Notes: a model not told the origin generated them from the sequence alone. 64,000 bases of DNA from Halomonas sp. (GCF_011050415.1 NZ_DRFS01000012.1:90043-154042); one strand, 5' to 3'; positions 37,952 to 47,814 are shown, counted from the stretch's first letter. Translations and numbers: made by a program.

Positions 37952-39988
37952 ATGCTTAATGATCCGCTGCTGCAGCCCTTTCAGCTTAAACATTTGATCC
38001 TGAAAAACAGGCTGATGATGACATCCCACGAGCCTGCTTACCCTGAAGATGGGATGCCCAAGGCGCTCTATCGGGCTTACCACGTCGAACGCGCCAGGGC
38101 TGGTCTAGGCCTAACCATGACCGCCGGATCGGCGGCGGTGTCCAAGGATAGCCCACCCGTATTCAACAACATCATGGCCTACAAGGATGAAGTGGTGCCG
38201 TGGATGAAAGAGCTCACCGACGCCTGCCATGAGCACGGCACCGCGGTGATGATCCAACTGACCCACCTGGGCCGGCGCACCCGTTGGGACAAGGGCGACT
38301 GGCTGCCAGCAGTATCGCCATCTCATCGTCGCGAGGCCTCCCACCGCGCCTTTCCCAAGCAGGTCGAGGATTGGGATATTGAACGCCTGATCCGCGACTA
38401 CGCCGACGCCGCCGAGCGCATGCAAGCAGCTGGCCTGGATGGCATCGAGCTGCAGGCCTACGGCCATCTGATGGATCAGTTCTGGTCGCCGCTGACCAAC
38501 ACCCTCGAGGCGCCCTACGGTGGCGATCTCGACAACCGACTGCGCTTCACCTTCGATGTGCTGCGCGCCATTCGCCAGCGGGTTGGTGAGGCATTCATCG
38601 TCGGCGTGCGCTACACCGGCGACGAGATGCTGCCGGGTGGGCTGACTGCCGAAGAAGGCATGACGATCTCTCACCGTCTCAAGGACAGCGGCTTGGTCGA
38701 CTTCCTCAACGTGGTGCGTGGGCATATCGACACCGACGCGGGCCTCACCGATGTGATCCCCATCCAGGGCATGCCCAGCGCCCCGCACCTGGATTTCGCC
38801 GGCGAAATACGCCGCCAGGTCGACTTCCCCACTTTCCATGGCGCCAAGATTCAGGACGTGGCCACCGCCCGCCATGCCATCGCCTCGGGCAAGGTCGACA
38901 TGATTGGCATGACCCGCGCGCATATGGCCGACCCGCATATCGTGCGCAAGATTATCGAAGGTCGCGAAGAGGAGATTCGCCCCTGCGTCGGTGCCAACTA
39001 CTGCCTCGATCGCATCTATCAGGGCGGCGCCGCCTACTGCATTCACAACGCCGCCACTGGGCGCGAAACCAGCATGCCCCACAATATTCCCAAAGCGGTA
39101 CAGCGACGGCGGGTGGTGATCATCGGTGCAGGCCCGGCAGGGCTGGAAGCCGCCCGAGTCGCCGGCGAGCGGGGCCATCAGGTGGTAGTGATGGAGGCCG
39201 CCAGCGATGCCGGCGGGCAGGTGCGACTCACCGCCCAGAGTGAGCGACGTCGCGAGATGCTGGGCATCATCGACTGGCGCTTGGCACAGTGCGAAGCGCT
39301 GGGGGTCGAGATCCGCTACAACGTCTGGGCCGAAGCGGAGGAGGTACTCGCCGAAAAGCCCGATGTGGTGATCGTGGCCACCGGCGGCTACCCCATGGAA
39401 GACCAGCCTGCGGTGGGCTGCGAGCTGGTGGTCAACAGCTGGGACATCCTCTCCGGCCACGTGGCAGCAGGCAAGCGGGTGCTGCTATTCGACGATGCCG
39501 GCGACCATGCCGCCATGCAGGCAGCGGAAATCATCGCCGCCAGCGGCGCCGAGCTCGAGATAATGACCCCGGATCGCACCTTTTCGGCGGAGATCATGGC
39601 CATGAACCTGGTACCCTACATGCGTGCCCTGCAGCGCCCCAACGTCACCTTCACCCCTACCTACCGGCTGAAGTCCGTGGCACGCGATGGTGGCGAGCTA
39701 CTGGCCAAGATCACCAGCGACTACATGGACCTTGAGCACGAACGGCGCATCGATCAGGTGGTGGTCAACTACGGCATCACGCCAATGGCCGACATCTATT
39801 TCGAACTCAAACCGCACTCCAGCAACGGCGGAGAGGTGAACTACGATGACCTGATTGTGGGCGCCCCCCAGGGCGCGATTCGCAACCCGGATGGCCACTT
39901 CCAGCTGTTCCGGATCGGCGATGCCGTCGAGTCCCGCAACACCCACGCAGCCATCTACGACGCGCTCAGGTTGGTTAAGGACCTTTAA
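37952..39988 (+). CDS. DgcA-like FMN/Fe-S/FAD oxidoreductase (second copy)
   Basis: 678-aa member of the trimethylamine dehydrogenase/2,4-dienoyl-CoA reductase family. An old-yellow-enzyme-type FMN barrel (about 1-340) includes QLTHLGRRTRWDKGDW. An Fe-S region follows (RPCVGANYCLDRIYQGGAAYC), then an FAD/NAD domain with VVIIGAGPAGLEAARVAGERG (about 385). It shares HLGRRTRWD and CVGANYC with DgcA at 54062-56134, so a demethylase for an N-methylated amine is likely. Dimethylglycine, N-methylproline or another betaine-derived substrate are all possible. The family's usual second cluster cysteine is Ala. It is preceded by a TetR gene and overlaps the convergent formate dehydrogenase stop by 4 bp. 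Confidence 0.85.
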   Translation: MLNDPLLQPFQLKHLILKNRLMMTSHEPAYPEDGMPKALYRAYHVERARAGLGLTMTAGSAAVSKDSPPVFNNIMAYKDEVVPWMKELTDACHEHGTAVMIQLTHLGRRTRWDKGDWLPAVSPSHRREASHRAFPKQVEDWDIERLIRDYADAAERMQAAGLDGIELQAYGHLMDQFWSPLTNTLEAPYGGDLDNRLRFTFDVLRAIRQRVGEAFIVGVRYTGDEMLPGGLTAEEGMTISHRLKDSGLVDFLNVVRGHIDTDAGLTDVIPIQGMPSAPHLDFAGEIRRQVDFPTFHGAKIQDVATARHAIASGKVDMIGMTRAHMADPHIVRKIIEGREEEIRPCVGANYCLDRIYQGGAAYCIHNAATGRETSMPHNIPKAVQRRRVVIIGAGPAGLEAARVAGERGHQVVVMEAASDAGGQVRLTAQSERRREMLGIIDWRLAQCEALGVEIRYNVWAEAEEVLAEKPDVVIVATGGYPMEDQPAVGCELVVNSWDILSGHVAAGKRVLLFDDAGDHAAMQAAEIIAASGAELEIMTPDRTFSAEIMAMNLVPYMRALQRPNVTFTPTYRLKSVARDGGELLAKITSDYMDLEHERRIDQVVVNYGITPMADIYFELKPHSSNGGEVNYDDLIVGAPQGAIRNPDGHFQLFRIGDAVESRNTHAAIYDALRLVKDL

Positions 39989-42876
39989 TACAAAATCCTG
40001 TCTTCCACCTCCATTGCTCCGCCATCGGATGGCTCTTTTCCAGCAGACGCAAGACGACAAGCGGCATACTTGAACTCAGGGATTTTACCGTAAGGATCCA
40101 GCGCCGGGTTGGTTAACAGGTTCGCCGCTGCTTCCCCGTAACAGAACGGCACGAACACCATCCCCTCTGGCATCCCCGGATCCACCCTCGCTTTAAGGGT
40201 GATGGAGCCTCGCCGGGTGGCGATCGTCAGGTCATCGCCCGGCACCATGCCAAGCCGGATAAGCTCAGCGGGCGCCAGGCTCGCTACAGCTTCCGGCTCC
40301 AACTCATCGAGCACTTTGGCACGGCGGGTCATGGAGCCGGTATGCCAGTGCTCTAACTGACGCCCGGTAGTCAGCACCGTTGGGTAGTCGTTATCGACCG
40401 GCTCATCCGGTGGCAGTGGGCGCGTGGGCGCGAACTTCGCCCGGCCACTAACGGTGGGGAAAGCATCGCTGAAGACCACATCTTGCCCCGGTGCGTCCTC
40501 CGCTGGGCAGGGGTAGGTCACCGACTGCTCGCGCTCCAGACGCTCCCAGGAAATATGGTCGAGAGAGGCCATGCCTTGCTTCATCTCGGCGAAGACATCC
40601 CGCGGATGCTGGTAATTCCAGCCCAGACCAAAGCGGTTGGCTATCTCCTGAATGATCCACCAGTCCGGCTTGGCCTGGCCCGGCAGCGGCAGCGCCGCAC
40701 GCCCCATCTGCACCTGGCGATTGGTGTTGGTAACGGTGCCGTCCTTCTCGGGCCAGGCGGAGGCAGGCAGAATGACATCGGCGAACTGGGCGGTCTCAGT
40801 GACAAACAGATCCTGCACCACCAGATGCTCCAGCTTGGCCAGAGCGGCCCGGGCGTGGGCCAGATCCGGGTCCGACATCGCCGGGTTTTCGCCCTGGATA
40901 TACATGCCGCGAATGGTGCCTGCGGTGATAGCATCCATGATTTCCACCACGGTAAGACCGGGCGTGGGATCAAGCTTGCTGTTCCACAACTCTTCGAAGG
41001 CACTGCGTACCTGGGCATCGCTGACCGGCTGGTAGTCCGGCAGCACCATCGGGATCAGCCCAGCATCAGAAGCACCCTGAACATTGTTCTGGCCGCGCAG
41101 CGGATGCAGGCCGGTACCGGGGCGCCCGGTCTGGCCGCAGGCCAGAGCCAGCGAGATCAGACAGCGGGCGTTGTCGGTGCCGTGGGTGTGCTGGGAAATG
41201 CCCATGCCCCAGAAAATCATCGCCCGCTCGGCGGTGGCATAGAGCCTCGCCACTTCACGGATGGTCTCGGGCTCAACACCGCACAGGCCGCTCATCGCTT
41301 CGGGGGTCATATCCACCGTGTGTAATTTAAGGGCCTCAAAGCCCTCGGTATGCTCGGCAATATAGGCCGTGTCATAAAGTTCTTCGCTGATGATCACATT
41401 GAGGATGGCATTAAACAGGGCCACATCGGCGCCCGGTGAAAAGCGCACGCTCAGGTGGGCATAGGCATCCAGCGCCTGACCACGCGGATCGAGAATCAAG
41501 ATCTTGGTACCGCGCTTGGCGGCCTGTTTAAAGAAGGTGGCGGCCACCGGATGGTTTACTGCGGGGTTGCAGCCGGTAAGAATCACCACATCGGCCTGAC
41601 TGGCCTGCATAAATGAGGCGGTGACCGAACCTGAGCCAATGCACTCCATCAGCGCCGCTACCGAGCTTGCATGGCACAGGCGGGTGCAGTGATCCACATG
41701 GTTGGAGCCGAAGCCGGTACGCACCAGCTTCTGGAACAACCACGCCTCTTCATTGGAGCACTTGGCACTGCCAAACCCCGCCAGGGCGTCAGGGCCATGG
41801 GTCGCTTTAAGGTCGACAAGCCCACTGGCGGCAATCTCCAGGGCTTCATCCCAGCTCGCCTCCCGGAAATGGGTCAGGGGCTGGGCAGGGTCGAAGTCCG
41901 GATCGATCCCCTTGGCGACACCGTCGCGACGAATCAGCGGGGCGGTGATCCGGGAGGGGTGGCGCGGATAGTCGTAGCCGAAGCGACCTTTGACACACAG
42001 TCGGTTCTCGTTAGAGGGGCCATCGCGACCCTCCACATAGAGGATCTCGTCGTTCTTGATGTGGTAGGTGAGCTGACAGCCCACCCCGCAGTAGGGGCAT
42101 ACCGAGTCGACCTTACGGTCGGCCACGGCAGAATCGCCGCACCCCACTTCATTAACCAGAGTAGCGGGCATTAGAGCGCCGGTGGGGCAGGCCTGAACGC
42201 ACTCGCCACAGGCCACGCAGGTGCTAGCCCCCATGGGGTCGTCGAAATCAAACACGATCTTGGACGCCGCACCGCGATGCGCCAGGCCGATCACGTCGTT
42301 GACCTGCACTTCGCGACACGCCCGCACGCATATGTTGCATTCGATGCAGGCGTCAAGATTCACACCCATGGCAGAGTGGCTGTTGTCTTGATTCAGGCTA
42401 TTCGCTCGAGGCGCCACATGGTGCACAGTGGGCGTCTCGCGATCGCTGCGCTTGGGCAGCTTGCGCCGAACTTCAGTGGCATCGATGGCCAACTGGTCGG
42501 CCATGGCCCAGAAGTGACTTGAGCGGTCGGGACTCTCTTCTCGCTCTGGCTGGTCGACCAGCAACATCTCCATGACCATCTTGCGGGCCGTATGTGCTCG
42601 TTCGGAGTTGGCGCTCTTGACCACCATACCGGGGGCTGCCTGACGCAAACAGCTGGCGGCCAGGGTACGCTCGCCCTCGATTTCCACCATACAGGCGCGG
42701 CAGTTGCCATCGGCCCGGTAACCGCTGGTGTCCTTGAAACAGAGGTGGGGAATGATCTCACCGGCCCGCTTGGCCACCTGCCAGAGACTTTCACCGGGGG
42801 TTGCATTTACCTCTACGCCATCCAGCGTCAGGGTAAAGCTTGCGCCTGGGTTTTGTTCACTCATGCTCATGTTCAT
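39985..42876 (-). CDS. NAD-linked formate dehydrogenase alpha subunit (Mo/W)
   Basis: 963-aa catalytic subunit that oxidises formate to CO2. The N-terminal [2Fe-2S] domain (about 15-95: HLCFKDTSGYRADGNCRAC) and two 4Fe-4S sets (CIECNICVRAC, CVACGECVQACPTGA) lead to the molybdopterin domain starting at VCPYCGVGCQL (about 255). The metal-ligand Cys is in HCTRLCHASSV (about 398), the non-selenium form. The domain order matches FdsA and the FDH1 alpha subunit of Methylorubrum. It follows its beta partner by 4 bp. In this setting it would oxidise formate from PurU and FdhA. Whether Mo or W is used cannot be told. Confidence 0.93.
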   Translation of the reverse strand: MNMSMSEQNPGASFTLTLDGVEVNATPGESLWQVAKRAGEIIPHLCFKDTSGYRADGNCRACMVEIEGERTLAASCLRQAAPGMVVKSANSERAHTARKMVMEMLLVDQPEREESPDRSSHFWAMADQLAIDATEVRRKLPKRSDRETPTVHHVAPRANSLNQDNSHSAMGVNLDACIECNICVRACREVQVNDVIGLAHRGAASKIVFDFDDPMGASTCVACGECVQACPTGALMPATLVNEVGCGDSAVADRKVDSVCPYCGVGCQLTYHIKNDEILYVEGRDGPSNENRLCVKGRFGYDYPRHPSRITAPLIRRDGVAKGIDPDFDPAQPLTHFREASWDEALEIAASGLVDLKATHGPDALAGFGSAKCSNEEAWLFQKLVRTGFGSNHVDHCTRLCHASSVAALMECIGSGSVTASFMQASQADVVILTGCNPAVNHPVAATFFKQAAKRGTKILILDPRGQALDAYAHLSVRFSPGADVALFNAILNVIISEELYDTAYIAEHTEGFEALKLHTVDMTPEAMSGLCGVEPETIREVARLYATAERAMIFWGMGISQHTHGTDNARCLISLALACGQTGRPGTGLHPLRGQNNVQGASDAGLIPMVLPDYQPVSDAQVRSAFEELWNSKLDPTPGLTVVEIMDAITAGTIRGMYIQGENPAMSDPDLAHARAALAKLEHLVVQDLFVTETAQFADVILPASAWPEKDGTVTNTNRQVQMGRAALPLPGQAKPDWWIIQEIANRFGLGWNYQHPRDVFAEMKQGMASLDHISWERLEREQSVTYPCPAEDAPGQDVVFSDAFPTVSGRAKFAPTRPLPPDEPVDNDYPTVLTTGRQLEHWHTGSMTRRAKVLDELEPEAVASLAPAELIRLGMVPGDDLTIATRRGSITLKARVDPGMPEGMVFVPFCYGEAAANLLTNPALDPYGKIPEFKYAACRLASAGKEPSDGGAMEVEDRILY

Positions 42877-42880
42877 CCCC

Positions 42881-44599
42881 CTACCCCTTGACGATTACGT
42901 TCTGGGCGGCAAGTTCGCCGCGGAAATCCTTGAGCAAGCCCAATACGGGGTTAGGCGCCGCCTGACCGAGCCCACAAATCGAGGCGTCTATCATCACCTG
43001 GGAGAGCTGGGTCATCAGTTCGGCGTCCCATTCGTTCCGCTCGAGCAGCGTGAGCATTTTTTCCGTACCCACCCGGCAGGGCGTGCATTGACCACAGGAC
43101 TCATCGGCAAAGAAGGCCAGCAGATTGGTAGCGACCCCCTGCAGATTGTCCTGATCGGAGAGGACGATCACAGCGGCCGAACCAATAAAACAGCCGTGCT
43201 CCTGGAGAGTGTCGAAATCGAGGGGGATATCGGCCTTGGTAGCGGGCAGAATGCCACCCGAGGCGCCACCGGGCAAATAGGCCCCCAGGCGGTGGCCATC
43301 GGCCATGCCGCCGCAATACTCGGCAATCAATTCGTTGAGGGTGATCCCTGCTGGCGCCAGATAGACGCCAGGGCGTTTGACCCGACCCGAGACCGAGAAG
43401 CTGCGCAACCCCACGCGGCCATAGCGGCCCTGGCTGGAGAAAGCCTCAGCGCCGCGCTGCCAGATCATGGGGATCCAGTAGACGGTTTCAACATTGTTGA
43501 CCAGCGTTGGGCGGTCAAAGAGCCCTTTCTGAGCTACAAACGGTGGGCGATGGCGGGGTTTGCCTGGTTTGCCTTCCAGCGACTCGATCATTGCCGACTC
43601 TTCGCCGCAGATATAAGCGCCTGCGCCACGGCGCAGCACGATATATCCCGGCGCGACCAGGCCAGCCGCTTCAAGTTCGCCAATGGCCTCGCGCAGTACG
43701 CCGTGTAACGCAGGATACTCATCGCGCAAATAGATATACAGCGCCTCGGCGTCTATCGCCCAGGCACTGACCAATGCACCTTCAAGAAATTGGTGCGGCG
43801 AACGCTCCAGGTAGTAGCGATCTTTAAAGGTACCCGGTTCGCCCTCGTCGGCGTTGATCGCGCAGTAGCGTGGGCCAGCTTCCTGACGCACGAACGTCCA
43901 TTTCTTGAAGGTGGGAAAGCCCGCGCCGCCCAGGCCACGCAGATTAGCCTGCTGCATCGCCTCAATGAGCGCTTCTACCGTGACATCGCCGCTATGGCAG
44001 GCTTGCAGCAGTGCCAGGCCACCCTCGCTACGATAGTCGTCAAGTCGCTGCCAGTTCACGGCGGCGGGGTGAAAGTCTCCCTCCTCGATCACCGATGCAA
44101 TACGCGCCTGGGTGGCGAGCAGCACATGATGATGCCCCACCTCCACTACCGGCGCCATATCACAGCGCCCCATGCAGGGGGCACGCAGCACCCGCACCTG
44201 CTCGATATCCATATTCGCTTCCAGCTGTGCCTTAAGCGCCTCAGCACCGGCCAATTGGCAGGTTAGGGAGTCACAGACGCGAATGGTCACCGCGGGCGGC
44301 GGCAACTGGTCATCATGAACGACATCGAAGTGAGCATAGAAAGTGGCGGTCTCGTAGACTGCCGCCATGGGCAGGTTCATATAAGCCGCCAGGGCACGCA
44401 GATCCGCCAGCAGCAGATGCCCGCGGTTATCGTGAATGGCATGCAGATGTTCAATTAGTAGGTCGCGACGGCGCAGCGTGGCGTCCTGGCGTTCGTCACC
44501 CAGCAGCTCACGCAACTCCTCAAGAAGACGGGGGTCGAGTTCACGGCCGCGGGGCTTGCCGCGGAAGCGGCGCTTGGGAATTACGGTCTGGACGGTCAT
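42881..44599 (-). CDS. NAD-linked formate dehydrogenase beta subunit (NuoE-NuoF fusion)
   Basis: 572-aa diaphorase subunit formed by fusing a NuoE-like domain (about 15-160; [2Fe-2S] cysteines in VCDSLTCQL and APCMGRCDMAP) to a NuoF-like domain (about 200-560). NuoF features include GLGGAGFPTFKKW (FMN/NAD site) and the 4Fe-4S motif ESCGQCTPCRVGTEKM. It passes formate electrons to NAD+. The fusion and length match the beta subunit of Methylorubrum FDH1, whereas Cupriavidus-type Fds has separate FdsG and FdsB. No other nuo genes are nearby, which argues against complex I. Confidence 0.93.
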   Translation of the reverse strand: MTVQTVIPKRRFRGKPRGRELDPRLLEELRELLGDERQDATLRRRDLLIEHLHAIHDNRGHLLLADLRALAAYMNLPMAAVYETATFYAHFDVVHDDQLPPPAVTIRVCDSLTCQLAGAEALKAQLEANMDIEQVRVLRAPCMGRCDMAPVVEVGHHHVLLATQARIASVIEEGDFHPAAVNWQRLDDYRSEGGLALLQACHSGDVTVEALIEAMQQANLRGLGGAGFPTFKKWTFVRQEAGPRYCAINADEGEPGTFKDRYYLERSPHQFLEGALVSAWAIDAEALYIYLRDEYPALHGVLREAIGELEAAGLVAPGYIVLRRGAGAYICGEESAMIESLEGKPGKPRHRPPFVAQKGLFDRPTLVNNVETVYWIPMIWQRGAEAFSSQGRYGRVGLRSFSVSGRVKRPGVYLAPAGITLNELIAEYCGGMADGHRLGAYLPGGASGGILPATKADIPLDFDTLQEHGCFIGSAAVIVLSDQDNLQGVATNLLAFFADESCGQCTPCRVGTEKMLTLLERNEWDAELMTQLSQVMIDASICGLGQAAPNPVLGLLKDFRGELAAQNVIVKG

Positions 44600-44634
44600 G
44601 GGTTACTCATTATTATCTTGATCAGCGTTATGCC

Positions 44635-44670
44635 GAATGAACAAAGACGGCACCCCGCGGGGCGCCGTCT
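44635..44670 (-). terminator. Hairpin after fdhA
   Basis: AGACGGC (44645-44651) pairs with GCCGTCT (44664-44670) and the inner CCCC-GC-GGGG extends the stem to near-perfect. On the minus strand it is followed by TTTGTT, so it probably terminates fdhA before the formate dehydrogenase genes. Confidence 0.7.
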
Positions 44671-44777
44671 AGGGTCGAGCAGTCCATTTACGAGCTAGCT
44701 ATTTACAAACTATCTATTTATTCCGCTTATCTCGCAAGGCCTCGCCATCAGGCAGGTAGGCGTTTTAAGTAGCGACG

Positions 44778-45971
44778 TTAAGCAGCAACGCTGCCATGGG
44801 GGTCAATGACAAATTTCTTAGCCGCACCGCCATCGAAGTCGGCGTAGCCCTGGGGTGCCTGATCCAGGGTAATCATTTGAACATTGACTGCATCGGCGAT
44901 TTTAACCTTACCAAACAAAATCGCCTGCATTAGTGGGCGGTGGTACTTCATCACAGGGCACTGACCGGTGTGGAAGCTATGGGATTTGGCCCAGCCGAGG
45001 CCGAATCGCATGCTTAAAGCTCCCTGCTTGGCAGCTTCGTCAGCAGCACCTGGATCTTCCGTTACGTACAGCCCCGGAATGCCTATTTGCCCACCGGCAC
45101 GCGTCAGCGACATCGCCGAATTGAGCACCGTTGCAGGCGCTTCTTTACCATGGTTACAGCCACAGGCGTGAGCTTCGAAGCCGACGCAGTCGACAAAGGC
45201 ATCGACTTCACGCTCGCCGAGAATAACCTCAATCTTATCGGCCATATCGCCGTCCTGGGTCAAGTCGATGGTCTCGCAGCCAAAGCTGCGGGCCTGGGCC
45301 AAACGCTCTTCGACCATATCGCCAACGATCACGCAGGCGGCGCCTAGCAGTTGAGCAGACACTGCTGCCGCCAATCCAACCGGGCCAGCACCGGCAATAT
45401 AGACAGTACTGCCGGGGCCGACACCGGCAGTTACGCAGCCGTGAAAGCCAGTGGGGAAAATATCGGAAAGTAGGGTCAGATCCTTGATCTTCTCCATGGC
45501 CTGATCAGTATCTGGGAACTTCAGCAGGTTAAAGTCCGCATAAGGAACCATCACATATTCGGTCTGACCACCGACCCAGCCGCCCATATCCACATAGCCA
45601 TAGGCGGCGCCAGGACGGGCTGGATTGACGTTAAGGCAGATGCCGGTACGGCCTTCTTTACAATTACGGCAGCGACCACAAGCAATATTGAACGGCACCG
45701 AGACCAGATCACCCTGCTGGATAAATTCGACGTCGCGGCCGCACTCAACTACCAAACCGGTGATTTCGTGGCCGAGTACCAGGCCGGACGGTGCAGTAGT
45801 ACGGCCCCGCACCATATGCTGGTCGCTGCCACAAATATTAGTGGTGACTACCTTGAGAATCACGCCGTGATCGCACTTGCGATTACCGATGGCGAGTTCA
45901 GGATAAGCGATGGACTCGACGGCGACCTCGCCCGGCCCCTTGTAGACTACTCCGCGGTTGGCTGCGTTCAT
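44778..45971 (-). CDS. fdhA: Glutathione-independent formaldehyde dehydrogenase FdhA
   Basis: Zinc-dependent medium-chain dehydrogenase (397 aa) that oxidises formaldehyde to formate with NAD+ and no thiol cofactor, like the 399-aa Pseudomonas putida enzyme. Catalytic zinc residues are in TTNICGSDQHM and GHEITG, the structural zinc loop is CGRCRNCKEGRTGIC, and the NAD motif is IAGAGPVGLAAAVSA (about 180). The ORF track starts at 46067; AGGAG eight bases before ATG 45971 and the conserved MNAANRGVVYKGPG N-terminus set the real start. It removes the formaldehyde released by GbcAB and DgcAB. The P. aeruginosa betaine region also has fdhA downstream of purU. Confidence 0.95.
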   Translation of the reverse strand: MNAANRGVVYKGPGEVAVESIAYPELAIGNRKCDHGVILKVVTTNICGSDQHMVRGRTTAPSGLVLGHEITGLVVECGRDVEFIQQGDLVSVPFNIACGRCRNCKEGRTGICLNVNPARPGAAYGYVDMGGWVGGQTEYVMVPYADFNLLKFPDTDQAMEKIKDLTLLSDIFPTGFHGCVTAGVGPGSTVYIAGAGPVGLAAAVSAQLLGAACVIVGDMVEERLAQARSFGCETIDLTQDGDMADKIEVILGEREVDAFVDCVGFEAHACGCNHGKEAPATVLNSAMSLTRAGGQIGIPGLYVTEDPGAADEAAKQGALSMRFGLGWAKSHSFHTGQCPVMKYHRPLMQAILFGKVKIADAVNVQMITLDQAPQGYADFDGGAAKKFVIDPHGSVAA

Positions 45972-46215
45972 GGCTGGCTCCTGTGACTTATTGTTGTGGT
46001 CTGCATGGTTGATTGCACTACCCCACCCTAGCCCCTCCCCGCCATAAGACTTACCCCAAAAAGGCATTCACGTATCTATTCAAGACAGCCTAGTCAAGAC
46101 GAATAGATGGAGGTCGCTTTCAAGATACTCCTCCTCCAAAACAGGGCCAACAATCCATAGCGTCGGCAATGGTGACGCATATCCGACACCTAACAAGAGC
46201 CTCCAAGGAAACCTT
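45972..46215. promoter_or_regulatory. Divergent fdhA / BCCT intergenic region
   Basis: A 244-bp gap that should hold promoters for fdhA and the BCCT carrier. AAGGAA lies just before the BCCT ATG. No specific operator was recognised. Confidence 0.35.
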
Positions 46216-47796
46216 ATGAATAACGACGACGACCCGGTTCTGTCGCCCGGACAGGACAATACTCAGATCATGGGGTTGGACTTTCATAACCCCGTCTTTC
46301 CGCTTTCCGCTCTAGCCATCCTGCTGTTTATTATCTATGCGCTGGTCTATCCAGATGCTGCTAATACTCACCTGGGGCTTGCCAAGAACTGGTCAATTGA
46401 ATATTTCGACTGGCTATTTATGATTGCTGGCAATGTTTTTGTGGTGTTTTGTCTCGTTCTGATCTGCTTGCCACTCGGGCGGATTCGTCTCGGCGGCAAA
46501 GATGCGAAGCCGGAATATACCCGCACCTCCTGGTTCGCCATGCTGTTTGCGGCGGGCATGGGTATCGGTTTGATGTTCTGGAGCGTTGCCGAACCGGTGG
46601 CCTACTACACTGACTGGTATGGGACGCCCCTGAATGCACCCGCAGGCACGCCGGAGGGCGCCAGCGCTGCCATGGGGGCGACCATGTTCCACTGGGGACT
46701 TCACCCCTGGGCGATCTACGGCGTGGTGGCACTCTCGCTGGCATTTTTTTCCTATAACAAGGGCCTGCCGCTGACGCTTCGCTCCGCCTTCTACCCCATC
46801 CTGGGCGAGCGAACCCGGGGCTGGGCCGGTCATATCATCGATATTCTTGCCGTGCTGGCCACCATATTTGGTCTGGCCACCTCGCTTGGTTTTGGCGCTA
46901 CCCAGGCGGCTGGCGGCCTCGCTTATTTATTCGACATCCCTAATACCATTGGCACCCAGCTGGCGATCATTGTGGTGGTCACGGTAGTTGCGCTGTTCTC
47001 GGTCTGGCGGGGTATCGACGGGGGCGTCAAGCTGTTCTCGAACATCAATATGGTCATCGCGGCGGCGCTGCTGCTTTTCGTTATCGTAGCAGGGCCGACC
47101 CTGATGATTCTGACGGGGATTGGCACCACGGCGCTGGACTACGCCAGCCACCTGCTCCCGCTGTCGAACTGGATTGGCCGTGATGATGACATCTGGTATC
47201 ACGGCTGGACCATCTTTTACTGGGCGTGGTGGATCTCCTGGTCACCATTCGTGGGTATGTTTATTGCCCGCGTATCCCGGGGGCGCACGGTACGTGAGTT
47301 TCTGATCGCCGTACTATTGGTACCCACGCTGGTCACGCTGGTATGGATGAGCGCCTTTGGCGGCACGGCGCTTTACCAGGCTGCCAATAGTGTGGGCGAG
47401 CTGGCTAACGGTATTAGCGACGTCTCACTTGCCATGTTCCATATGCTGGAGCAGTTGCCCTTGACCAGCATCACGTCAACGCTGGCGATTATTCTGGTGC
47501 TAGTGTTCTTCATTACCTCATCCGACTCCGGCTCGCTGGTGATCGATAACATCACCGCCGGCGGCAAGACCGATGCGCCCAAGGGTCAGCGGGTATTCTG
47601 GGCAACGCTTGAAGGGGTGATTGCTGGCGTGCTGCTGTACGGTGGGGGAAGCACGGCACTTAACGCGCTTCAGGCCGGCGCGGTGGCCACGGGGCTGCCC
47701 TTTACGCTGGTACTCTTGCTGATGTGTTTCAGTCTTTATAAGGGACTTCACCAGGAGTGGCAGCAGATCAACGCGATGCCCAAAATAGCTAGTTAA
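46216..47796 (+). CDS. BCCT-family betaine/choline/carnitine transporter
   Basis: 526-aa inner-membrane carrier with about 12 hydrophobic helices. Family signatures are GMGIGLMFWSVAEPVAYY (about 114-131), HWGLHPWAIYG and the eighth-helix stretch WAWWISWSPFVGMFIARVSRG with its aromatic substrate box. Length and lack of a long C-terminal tail resemble OpuD/BetS-like carriers more than the about 670-aa BetT with its extended tail. Glycine betaine, choline and related compounds are candidates; its place among betaine-degradation genes favours uptake of a growth substrate. It has its own strong terminator, so is likely a single-gene unit. Confidence 0.9.
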   Translation: MNNDDDPVLSPGQDNTQIMGLDFHNPVFPLSALAILLFIIYALVYPDAANTHLGLAKNWSIEYFDWLFMIAGNVFVVFCLVLICLPLGRIRLGGKDAKPEYTRTSWFAMLFAAGMGIGLMFWSVAEPVAYYTDWYGTPLNAPAGTPEGASAAMGATMFHWGLHPWAIYGVVALSLAFFSYNKGLPLTLRSAFYPILGERTRGWAGHIIDILAVLATIFGLATSLGFGATQAAGGLAYLFDIPNTIGTQLAIIVVVTVVALFSVWRGIDGGVKLFSNINMVIAAALLLFVIVAGPTLMILTGIGTTALDYASHLLPLSNWIGRDDDIWYHGWTIFYWAWWISWSPFVGMFIARVSRGRTVREFLIAVLLVPTLVTLVWMSAFGGTALYQAANSVGELANGISDVSLAMFHMLEQLPLTSITSTLAIILVLVFFITSSDSGSLVIDNITAGGKTDAPKGQRVFWATLEGVIAGVLLYGGGSTALNALQAGAVATGLPFTLVLLLMCFSLYKGLHQEWQQINAMPKIAS

Positions 47797-47814
47797 TCAG
47801 CTTTCTCTACACAC

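Noticed and set aside
38111-39460. 449-aa minus-strand ORF
   Set aside because: Antisense to the DgcA-like gene. The His/Asp/Val/Gly-rich sequence is typical of a mirror frame of a high-GC gene.
40483-41325. 280-aa plus-strand ORF
   Set aside because: Antisense to the formate dehydrogenase alpha gene; no recognisable domain.
42881-44599. Complex I NuoE/NuoF fusion
   Set aside because: No other nuo genes are near, and the next gene is a molybdopterin formate dehydrogenase subunit, so the diaphorase role in formate dehydrogenase fits better.
44635-44670. Third copy of the intergenic hairpin repeat
   Set aside because: The stem is GC-rich but shares no arm sequence with the repeats at 53885 and 56744; a plain terminator explains it.
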